Positions 7,071 to 12,904 of a stretch of DNA of 13,692 nt are shown here, one piece after another. The position numbers and the translations under genes are program-made. The notes under the pieces are model-generated. The model was not told where the DNA came from. It made no database searches and worked only from the letters and a program-made list of their open reading frames with translations. This DNA comes from an archaeon UBA168 (GTDB lineage Archaea; Thermoproteota; Thermoprotei_A; Marsarchaeales; UBA168): assembly GCA_002507085.1 (NCBI GenBank), contig DAYW01000020.1, positions 21,333-35,024 of the forward strand, given 5' to 3'. Position 1 is the first letter of the stretch. The number at the start of each line of letters is the position of its first letter.

Positions 7071-7397
7071 TTGGCCAGCGATAAGTTAATTGGAGGGGCT
7101 ATTCTTGTAGTAGCCGTAATAGTGCTGATATTGGTCACGGTGTTCATGTGGGTTCCCCCGTTCTCGCAGTACGCTACCTTCGTGGCTGAGTTGGTCGTTT
7201 GGCTTGCGGTAGTAGCGCTTATGGTCATTGCTGGTTGGATAGGGTGGACGATAATCACAACGGCAGCTCCGCCACCTCTCGAGCCTGAAAAGCCAGCTCA
7301 GCAACCGTCTTCTCAGCCATCCCAACAGCAGCCTTCTCAGCCGTCTTCTCAGCCATCTCAGCAACCGGCTCAGGGAACGGGCGAACAGCAAAAATAA
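7071..7397 (+). CDS. Small two-helix membrane protein with Q/P/S-rich tail
   Basis: Not a family I recognise. From the TTG at 7071 the protein has 108 residues: a short polar start (ASDK), a first hydrophobic helix at about 6-28, a second at about 36-58 ending with a Trp-rich stretch (AGWIGW), then a low-complexity tail from about 66 made almost only of Gln, Pro and Ser. The tail may be a flexible extracytoplasmic spacer or a glycosylation target (inference). I prefer the TTG because the TATA box lies 26 bases upstream and the longer frame (ATG 7047) starts inside the box. It is first in an apparent operon, 14 bases before a lipid-linked glycosyltransferase, so a helper role in glycan assembly at the membrane is possible. 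Confidence 0.75.
   Translation: MASDKLIGGAILVVAVIVLILVTVFMWVPPFSQYATFVAELVVWLAVVALMVIAGWIGWTIITTAAPPPLEPEKPAQQPSSQPSQQQPSQPSSQPSQQPAQGTGEQQK
7305..7367 (+). repeat. 36-base-period imperfect tandem repeat encoding the Q/P/S tail
   Basis: A 17-base identical block (CCGTCTTCTCAGCCATC) occurs at 7305-7321 and again at 7341-7357, and CTCAGCAACCG occurs at 7297-7307 and 7357-7367. The 36-base period equals 12 codons, so copy changes keep the frame. Such arrays vary in copy number between strains and encode flexible tails. Confidence 0.7.
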
Positions 7398-7411
7398 AGG
7401 GGTTCCCCTTT
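7396..7411 (+). terminator. Stem-loop between the first two operon genes (attenuator or terminator-like)
   Basis: AAAGGGG-TT-CCCCTTT is a perfect 7-base inverted repeat followed by two more T. It begins inside the TAA stop of the small membrane protein and ends at the base before the TTG start (7412) of the glycosyltransferase. With its short loop, the inner pairs must open to a 4-base loop. It resembles an intrinsic terminator, and the AAAGGGG arm could also act as a weak ribosome-binding site, so it may tune expression between the two genes. Confidence 0.4.
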
Positions 7412-8401
7412 TTGTACGGCTACCTGTCATTGTTGGTAGTTTTTTTAGCTTCAATCGTCCTGACGCTTTTATGGATAAGGATAGCAAGGAGGTTTGGGAT
7501 AACCGGCAAGGACATTCACAAGCCCGGCAATCCAGAAGTTCCAGAGATGGGGGGTATAGTGATACTTCCGTCTCTGGCAATTGGCTTAGCTGCGTTATAT
7601 CTGATCGATTCCCGTTACGTGGTCCAGTTCGGCTTCATCGTCATCGTGGCTGCCTTTGCCTGGGCGCTGGGGTTGCTGGACGACTTGGTGGAGCTCAGCG
7701 CTTTTCCCAAGTTCGTGCTTTCAATACTCATTGGCCTACCGATCTTTCTGTTCGTCAATCCCTTTGTCCACCCCCTTATGGTTCCCTTTCTGAAGCCCGT
7801 GAGACTTCCCCTCGTTTACCCCTTTCTCGCGCTTGCGCTCATAGCTGGAACGGCGAACTCCTTTAACTCCTACGACGTGGTCAATGGAAGCACCACGTTC
7901 TCTGCCACGATAATATCATTGGCCATGGGAGGCGTCCTTTTCCTAAGGGGAGAACTTGGGCTTGCCACCGTGGTGGGCATGGTGGCAGCTGTATCGCTTG
8001 CCCTCTTCATCTTCAACGCTTATCCTGCGAAGGTCTTCATAGGCGACACGGGCAGCTTTGCGCTTGGAGGTGCTATCGCTGCGGCGGCAATAGCCTCCTT
8101 CAACGAGTCATTTCTCTTCTTTGCCATATTACCGATGATAGTTAACGCGGCTGCCAAGTTCATGTCGCTTGGAAGGATTTACGAACACCACAAGGCCGGA
8201 GTTAGGATAACCCGGATCACCGAAGACGGCAAGATTGCCTCCTACGAAGGCGATGGCAGCATATCGTTGGTGAGGCTGCTCGTGGCGCAAAAACCTCTGA
8301 GCGAGAGGCAAGTTTTTGCGGGCCTCGCCGTGCTGGTAACGCTGTCTACGGTGCTCGCGCTTGCGATACTGCCCTTTGTTGGCGTGACCTTGAGGTGGTA
8401 A
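7412..8401 (+). CDS. Polyprenyl-phosphate GlcNAc-1-phosphate transferase-type glycosyltransferase
   Basis: This integral membrane enzyme transfers a sugar-1-phosphate from a UDP-sugar to polyprenyl (dolichyl) phosphate, the first step of lipid-linked glycan synthesis such as archaeal N-glycans. The 329-residue protein has about ten hydrophobic helices and the family motifs in order: KPG at 37-39, Asp-Asp at 90-91 (GLLDDLV) for Mg2+ binding, NSFNSYDVVNG at 149-159, NAYPAKVFIGDTGS at 202-215, and a cytoplasmic loop with His259-His260 (YEHHKAGVRI) and TEDGKI. This set matches the WecA/MraY/AglH superfamily; the NxxNxxDxxNG form suggests a UDP-GlcNAc(-like) substrate. The TTG start at 7412 directly precedes the first helix. 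It overlaps the next gene by 7 bases, suggesting coupled translation. Confidence 0.9.
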   Translation: MYGYLSLLVVFLASIVLTLLWIRIARRFGITGKDIHKPGNPEVPEMGGIVILPSLAIGLAALYLIDSRYVVQFGFIVIVAAFAWALGLLDDLVELSAFPKFVLSILIGLPIFLFVNPFVHPLMVPFLKPVRLPLVYPFLALALIAGTANSFNSYDVVNGSTTFSATIISLAMGGVLFLRGELGLATVVGMVAAVSLALFIFNAYPAKVFIGDTGSFALGGAIAAAAIASFNESFLFFAILPMIVNAAAKFMSLGRIYEHHKAGVRITRITEDGKIASYEGDGSISLVRLLVAQKPLSERQVFAGLAVLVTLSTVLALAILPFVGVTLRW

Positions 8402-8658
8402 CCACGAACCGTGGGTATGCAGGCGCCATAATCCTGCTGCTTGCGTCATGGGCTACGCTTATCGCTTTTCTCGTGTTTATGTCATTTGTGGTCACGCTAA
8501 GGCTTGGAAGGCTCACGGGGGTATTCGAGTTTGCTTTGGCGCTGGTCATAGGACTCGGGCTGATCTATGCCTGGTATCTGCTCTTAAAGGAAATATTCGG
8601 GTGGGCGCGCTCAAAGCCTTCTCAACGAAATCCACGAGGAAATCGGTGGGATCGGTAA
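8395..8658 (+). CDS. Small two-helix membrane protein, glycosyltransferase partner candidate
   Basis: Not recognised as a named family. This 87-residue protein starts at GTG 8395, overlapping the stop of the glycosyltransferase by 7 bases, which suggests translational coupling and that it is a real gene. It has two hydrophobic helices (about 8-35 and 44-64) and a basic, polar tail (KPSQRNPRGNRWDR) that probably stays in the cytoplasm. Its last 38 codons overlap the opposite-strand DUF354 gene. Other possibilities are an accessory subunit of the glycosyltransferase or an unrelated membrane peptide. Confidence 0.65.
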   Translation: MVTTNRGYAGAIILLLASWATLIAFLVFMSFVVTLRLGRLTGVFEFALALVIGLGLIYAWYLLLKEIFGWARSKPSQRNPRGNRWDR

Positions 8659-9613
8659 GGGACTCCCTGAGCTTTTCCGCCTGTTTTTCAAAGGCCATCT
8701 TTTCCTCCTTTATGGAAGAGCTCTCGAAGTGCCTGATCAGGTCTCCGACCGGTATCCTCTTAACAAGCCCTCTCCTCATGAGGTATGCCTCTATGTCGGT
8801 TGGCTCTCCTGGGTAAAGTGAGTAGGTGGGCGTTCCCAACAGCACCGCCTCCGTGTTCATGGGTCCTCCAGCCCCAATGAAGGCATCGGCCGCCTTCAAC
8901 AAGGGCGTCATTATGGGGTGAGTCTTCATCGTTATGACGCCAGGAAGGTCAACCTCTGCGCTGTACCTTGGCGCGTAGACCACGTCGTAGCCAAGGCGGG
9001 CCAATTCAACGGCAAGACTTTGAAGGTTTGTCCTCTTGCCCTCTAGATAAGACGCCTTGTACTCCTCTTCCCTTATCACGACGAGCCCCCTCCCTCCCCT
9101 GCCTGTGTCAACGGGATTCGGGAGCTTGGAGGCCCACCCTATCCAAGCCATGGGATCCAGCGATCTGTACTTGATGACCCGCTTAGCTCCGTACCTCCTC
9201 CAGTGGCGCGCGTAAACTGGAAAAGGGGTGAGCACGGCGTTAGCCAGCGGGACGGTTAGCCTGCTCTGCGCTTCTGCATGAGGCGAGTCGTGCACTAGGT
9301 AGTAAGGCACCCCAAGGCCAAAGGCCACCCGCGCGGTCTCCGGTGAGGCCTGCGCAAACGCGAGGTTCACGCCCTTGTAAAGTCCTTCTAGCTCGAGGGA
9401 CCTGCTTAGGCTTTCTCTCAGTTTCTCCTCTTTGCTTTCCGCGTGCCTTCCAACTATTCTAGCGCTTATGCCAACGCGCCCAAGCAGCTCGTTTAGCTCT
9501 GAGTAATCCCTTGCCGTGATCAGTAGGTCATGGCTGCGCTTTAGCCTTTCCACCACGTTTTTCATGAAGAGGGCGTACTTAGGGGTGAGGATGTCAACGT
9601 GGATCGTGGCCAT
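8546..9613 (-). CDS. DUF354 family GT-B-fold protein
   Basis: DUF354 proteins are archaeal and bacterial relatives of UDP-GlcNAc 2-epimerase and GT-B glycosyltransferases, often found among surface-polysaccharide genes; their reaction is not settled. Here 355 residues start at ATG 9613, giving the typical N-terminus HVDILTPKYALF followed by TARDYSELNELL. VHDSPHAE in the middle and a GT-B-like C-terminal loop GAGGPMNTEAVLLGTP with YPGEPTDIE are visible. The frame continues further upstream, but that part covers the divergent promoter, so it is not coding; a GTG at 9622 is another possible start. The conserved part seems to end near VDFVEKAL; about 22 further residues have no obvious domain and lie antisense to the small membrane protein (113-base overlap in total). 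It fits the neighbouring glycosyltransferase functionally. Confidence 0.85.
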   Translation of the reverse strand: MATIHVDILTPKYALFMKNVVERLKRSHDLLITARDYSELNELLGRVGISARIVGRHAESKEEKLRESLSRSLELEGLYKGVNLAFAQASPETARVAFGLGVPYYLVHDSPHAEAQSRLTVPLANAVLTPFPVYARHWRRYGAKRVIKYRSLDPMAWIGWASKLPNPVDTGRGGRGLVVIREEEYKASYLEGKRTNLQSLAVELARLGYDVVYAPRYSAEVDLPGVITMKTHPIMTPLLKAADAFIGAGGPMNTEAVLLGTPTYSLYPGEPTDIEAYLMRRGLVKRIPVGDLIRHFESSSIKEEKMAFEKQAEKLRESLTDPTDFLVDFVEKALSAPTRIFPLRADTRHRSARVL

Positions 9614-9656
9614 ATCGGTCACGGGAGCATGGCGGGCGCTTTTTGGCGTTGCGGAA

Positions 9657-9690
9657 CTATATACATATATATGATATATCTCCATATAGT
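9657..9690. promoter_or_regulatory. AT-rich divergent promoter with nested palindromes
   Basis: This is a 34-base run of almost only A and T between the DUF354 gene and the inositol-phosphate-synthase-like gene. It contains the palindromes CATATATATG (9664-9673) and GATATATC (9673-9680). A TATA box near 9664-9670 is about 24 bases before the ATG at 9691, so that mRNA should be leaderless. For the minus-strand gene, TATATAG (9657-9663) would give a leader of about 20 bases. One AT block may thus serve both genes. Confidence 0.5.
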
Positions 9691-10485
9691 ATGCCAACAA
9701 AAGTCTTGGTTGTGTCGACAAGCGCCTTTTACGTGGATCTCTACAGGTACTTAGACGACAATGGGATATCGGACATCAAGGTGGTTGCTGCGCTGGATTC
9801 AGTTGAGCAGAAGGCAGAAAAAGACCTTGGGCAAGTGGCTCTTGGTAAGGCCGACGGAGTACCCGTGCTGAGTTCGCTGAAGGAGGCTTCCTCTCTTGAA
9901 GCGGATGTCATGTTGCTTTACCTTCCGCCTTCCCTCGAAGTTGGAGATTACGTCAGGACTGCGCTCCAAAAGAGGGAAGCCCTCATAAACATGGGTATGC
10001 AGCCCACACAAGCTTACGCGGGCGACTTCCAGAAAGTGGGCCTGCCCATGGCTGGCGACTACGCCATTGAGCAGCTGAGTCCGTCCGTGGTACTTGACGC
10101 GCTTATCAACCTTCTCAAAGAGAGGGGCTTGAACGTTGATTCGTCTTATCAAATAGGAGCGGGAGGCCCAGAGCTTGATGAGACAACCCGTGAGCGCAGG
10201 CGCCAGGACGAGCTTTCCCTCATAAAGGAAAAAGACGCCGTTTTCATGGGCGCCGTGGAACCGGTCGACTTCATGGGAGAAAGGAGGCATTACTACAGCT
10301 GGGTAGAGGCAGAGGGTCCGCTGAAGAGCAAGGTTCAGATCGACCTTTGGGTGAAGTACGAGGAAGCGCCGCTGCTATGCGCGCCGGCCGTGGAGCTGAT
10401 CAGGGGAATCGCTGCCGCTAAGAGGGAAGGGGTGTCAGGTCCGGCGAAGCAGCTCATGTCCTACTTCAAGAGGCCCCTGGCCTGA
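9691..10485 (+). CDS. Short, divergent inositol-3-phosphate synthase-like protein
   Basis: This 264-residue protein shows the outline of myo-inositol-3-phosphate synthase, which turns glucose 6-phosphate into inositol 3-phosphate for archaeal inositol lipids and solutes. Recognisable parts are the VVAALDS segment (31-37), MLLYLPPSLEVGDY (74-87), a GLPMAGDY block (117-124), LLKERGLNVDSSYQIGAGG (141-159), and the C-terminal EAPLLCAPAVELIRGIAAA region. However, real synthases have about 350-400 residues and carry GxGN near the N-terminus, GDDxKSQ, GGNxDFxN and FLGDRK. Here these read VVSTSAF (7-13), GDYAIEQ (122-128), GGPELDE (158-164) and FMGERRH (194-200), so the NAD-binding glycines and catalytic lysines appear replaced. 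It may have a new activity, bind without catalysis, or be regulatory. The ATG at 9691 is set by the TATA box 24 bases upstream. Fold assignment is moderately sure; activity is unknown. Confidence 0.7.
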   Translation: MPTKVLVVSTSAFYVDLYRYLDDNGISDIKVVAALDSVEQKAEKDLGQVALGKADGVPVLSSLKEASSLEADVMLLYLPPSLEVGDYVRTALQKREALINMGMQPTQAYAGDFQKVGLPMAGDYAIEQLSPSVVLDALINLLKERGLNVDSSYQIGAGGPELDETTRERRRQDELSLIKEKDAVFMGAVEPVDFMGERRHYYSWVEAEGPLKSKVQIDLWVKYEEAPLLCAPAVELIRGIAAAKREGVSGPAKQLMSYFKRPLA

Positions 10486-10521
10486 CGGGGTCGCTTGAGA
10501 GTAGCCCTTTAAAAATCCTGC

Positions 10522-10538
10522 AAGCGGTTCGCTTTTAT
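10522..10538 (+). promoter_or_regulatory. Promoter of the galT-type gene with overlapping inverted repeat
   Basis: CTTTTAT (10532-10538) is a TATA-like box about 24 bases before the ATG at 10559, implying a leaderless mRNA. The perfect inverted repeat AAGCG-GTT-CGCTT (10522-10534) runs into it and could be a regulator site or part of a B-recognition element. Confidence 0.45.
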
Positions 10539-10558
10539 CTTACATGGCTTAGTGATGC

Positions 10559-11563
10559 ATGTCCGTTGAGTTAAGACGGGACTACTTAATAAACAGATAC
10601 GTGGTTTTTGCGCCGAGCAGAAGCAGGAGACCCTCCGACTTCAAGGTCGTTGCCGCTACTGAACATGGTAGCGAGAGGTGTCCGTTTTGCGCCGGCAAGG
10701 AAGAGCAGACGCCGCCAGCCACCTATTTACTCATACGGGAAGGAGGCCAAGTGAAGGTCAGCTCGGATGGGCCGAACGAGAGAAAGAAAGGCTGGCTGGT
10801 CAGGGTTGTGCCCAACCTGTATCCCGCTTTCTCAGCCCAGGAAGGATCCCTCACGCCCGCTCCGCCAGGAGCTGAGCCCACGAAGCTGGCGTACGGATAC
10901 CACGAGGTGCTCATAGAGTCGCCGGTGCATGATCAGCACTTTTGGATAGCTCCGGAAGAGCAAAGGCAGCTGGTCATAAGGGCCATATTGGACAGGATTG
11001 AGGCGTTCTCCAAGGACGGCCGCATTAAGTCGATACTGCCCTTCAGAAATCACGGCAGAGAAGCTGGCGCCTCCCTAAGCCACGCCCACACTCAGATAAT
11101 AGCATCCGAGCACGTTCCGGCCGTCATAGCAGCCGAGGATGAGGCCTTCACCAACGGTAAATCCCTGTTGGCCATAGCGGAATACGAGTCAAAATCGCAG
11201 AGGGCTATCTACGAAAACGCCTCATTTTATGCCTTTGCTTCATGGGCCGGCATAACTCCTTACTCCTTCGAGATAGTCCCAAAGAAGCCCGGCCCAACTC
11301 CCTTGGGCACCGATATCCCCTCGCTTTCGGACATCCTCTCGAAAACTCTGAGGGCCCTTGCGTCAGTGCTCAATGACCCTCCGTTTAACCTCGCTTGGCA
11401 CTTGGCTCCGCTTCCTTGGGATGAGCACGAAAGCTTTCAGTGGCACATAGAGGTGTACCCAAAGCTTTCCATATGGGCTGGCTACGAAATAGGGGGAGGA
11501 ACCTACATAAACGTCGTCACGCCCGAGCAGGCCGCAACCTATTTAAGAGCCGCCCTCAAGTAA
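10559..11563 (+). CDS. galT: Galactose-1-phosphate uridylyltransferase family protein
   Basis: This histidine-triad-superfamily nucleotidyltransferase exchanges UMP between UDP-glucose and galactose 1-phosphate; some relatives use other hexose phosphates or ADP-glucose. It has 334 residues, a usual GalT length. The start ELRRDYLINRYVVFAPSR-type block, CPFC at 41-44 (zinc ligands in the family), VVPNLYPAF, YHEVLIE, and the active-site FRNHGREAGASLSHAHTQI region are present. The HxHxQ motif is H175-A-H177-T-Q179, with H177 as the expected uridylylated nucleophile; most GalT enzymes have HPH here, so Ala176 is a variant. A second GalT-type region (WHIEVYPK) is near the C-terminus. It is followed after 3 bases by the transmembrane regulator, likely its partner in one transcript. 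No galactokinase is visible in the window. Confidence 0.9.
   Translation: MSVELRRDYLINRYVVFAPSRSRRPSDFKVVAATEHGSERCPFCAGKEEQTPPATYLLIREGGQVKVSSDGPNERKKGWLVRVVPNLYPAFSAQEGSLTPAPPGAEPTKLAYGYHEVLIESPVHDQHFWIAPEEQRQLVIRAILDRIEAFSKDGRIKSILPFRNHGREAGASLSHAHTQIIASEHVPAVIAAEDEAFTNGKSLLAIAEYESKSQRAIYENASFYAFASWAGITPYSFEIVPKKPGPTPLGTDIPSLSDILSKTLRALASVLNDPPFNLAWHLAPLPWDEHESFQWHIEVYPKLSIWAGYEIGGGTYINVVTPEQAATYLRAALK
11542..11547 (+). promoter_or_regulatory. Possible internal TATA box for the transmembrane regulator
   Basis: TTTAAG inside the end of the galT-type gene is centred about 23 bases before the GTG at 11567, matching the leaderless spacing seen elsewhere in the window. The regulator may therefore also have its own promoter besides read-through from galT. 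Confidence 0.35.
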
Positions 11564-11566
11564 GGC

Positions 11567-12904
11567 GTGATATCCCGCTACGTCATTATCATCGCGATGC
11601 TGGTAGCGGCCTTTGCGATGGCCTCTGCCGCTCAGCCCCAACCGGTCCTCTACTCAGTAAACATGACGGTTTATCCCGATGGGTCTGTTCTTGTGAGCCA
11701 AGTTTGGTACGTGGTGGGTCAGAGGGCCTTTCTTGCGCTGAACGGGTCAACCTCCTCGTCCCTTGTGCTTGTGTACGCGTACAACGGCACAAAACCAGTG
11801 CAGCCCCTGCCCTTCAACTATACCACGGGGGGCGTCAGCGTCGACTCGGAAGGCTACATTAAGGTCGGGGTGCTTTACTCTTCGAACGCGATGACCTCTA
11901 AGTACGGGGACGTTTGGTCCGTTTACTGGGACTTCTCTGCGCCGGTGCGGGTGAAGTTGCCAAGCGGTGCCCAGCTTACCTCATGGTCGACCACCCCGGT
12001 TTCCATATCAACTGTCAACGACTCGGTCATGGTAGCGATGCCGGCTGGGGCAAACTCGCTGAACTACACCATACCCCAAGTGCCTGGTTACGTGATAGGG
12101 ACAGTTTATCCCGCGGCAACCGTCTTTGTTGACGGCAGGGCTGTGAGCAAGGGGACTGGCTTTAACTTAACGCTCCTGCCGGGCCAATATGAGCTGACGC
12201 TGAGCTCGCCTGGGTACTTCGCGCGGTCGGTTAACGTCACAGTTGGGCCAGGTCAGGTCATCATATTAAAGCCCATCCGCCTCGCATCAATGGTCAAGCA
12301 GCTGCAGCTGAGCGTGGTACCGGCTTCAGCGCTCGTGGGCCAAACCGTGGAGCTCAGGGCAGAGGTAACGTCTTACAACGGCTCCCCCATGAGCGGACAG
12401 CCCATCAACTTCTTTGTAAACGGCTCGCGGGTGGGAGAAAACGACACGGGGGCTCAGGGGGTGGCGGTGCTTACTTACAAGCCTAGCTCCCCAGGGAACT
12501 TCATCGTTGAGGCAGAGCTGGCGACCAACTCCTCGATCACCTCGAGCTTTGAGCTGCGGGTTTCATCGGGCTTTGCGGCTATCTACTTGATAGCGGTGGG
12601 GCTGGCGGTCGCTGTGATGGCTTTTTCGGTCGCCTTTTACTGGCTTAAGGGGCGCAAGCGGGCGTTGCCAGCGGAGCTCGACGCCGAGGAAAAGATGATA
12701 GTGCAGTACCTTGCTGCCCACGGGGGTAAGGCGTTCCAGTCTGAGTTGCTGGGCGCTCTTCCGATACCAAAGACAACTCTTTGGAGAAACGTCATGTCGC
12801 TTCAGGAGAAGGGATACGTTACCATCACAAAAGTGGGGGGGCTTAACCTCGTAACCCTTACCAAGAAGAGCCGAGCCTCGCAGCCTTTGCGCGATGGCCC
12901 TTAA
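11567..12904 (+). CDS. Membrane-anchored winged-helix regulator with PEGA-like and Ig-like extracytoplasmic regions
   Basis: This 445-residue protein appears to be a one-piece transmembrane transcription regulator. A signal sequence covers about 1-22 (hydrophobic, ending near ASAAQ). Residues 25-165 form a beta-rich extracytoplasmic region with many Asn-x-Ser/Thr sites. About 176-238 resemble a PEGA domain (VFVDGRAV, LLPGQYELTLSSPGYF), and about 246-334 an Ig-like beta sandwich (VGQTVELRAEV, GVAVLTYKPSSPGNFIVEA). One membrane helix (about 337-359) is followed by basic GRKR and a cytoplasmic winged helix (372-435) with IPKTTLWRNVMSLQEKGYV, a typical recognition helix and wing. The GTG at 11567 is 3 bases after galT and begins the signal peptide directly. 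It probably senses a surface or sugar signal and controls nearby genes (inference). Its last 342 bases overlap the DHH gene in antisense. Confidence 0.85.
   Translation: MISRYVIIIAMLVAAFAMASAAQPQPVLYSVNMTVYPDGSVLVSQVWYVVGQRAFLALNGSTSSSLVLVYAYNGTKPVQPLPFNYTTGGVSVDSEGYIKVGVLYSSNAMTSKYGDVWSVYWDFSAPVRVKLPSGAQLTSWSTTPVSISTVNDSVMVAMPAGANSLNYTIPQVPGYVIGTVYPAATVFVDGRAVSKGTGFNLTLLPGQYELTLSSPGYFARSVNVTVGPGQVIILKPIRLASMVKQLQLSVVPASALVGQTVELRAEVTSYNGSPMSGQPINFFVNGSRVGENDTGAQGVAVLTYKPSSPGNFIVEAELATNSSITSSFELRVSSGFAAIYLIAVGLAVAVMAFSVAFYWLKGRKRALPAELDAEEKMIVQYLAAHGGKAFQSELLGALPIPKTTLWRNVMSLQEKGYVTITKVGGLNLVTLTKKSRASQPLRDGP

Noticed and set aside
7297..7382. CRISPR-like repeat array
   Set aside because: The repeats are imperfect, encode an in-frame Q/P/S protein tail, and have no spacers of uniform length.
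9614..9721. N-terminal extension of the DUF354 frame across the divergent promoter
   Set aside because: The added residues come from the AT-rich promoter and overlap the start of the divergent gene. The family N-terminus begins right after ATG 9613.
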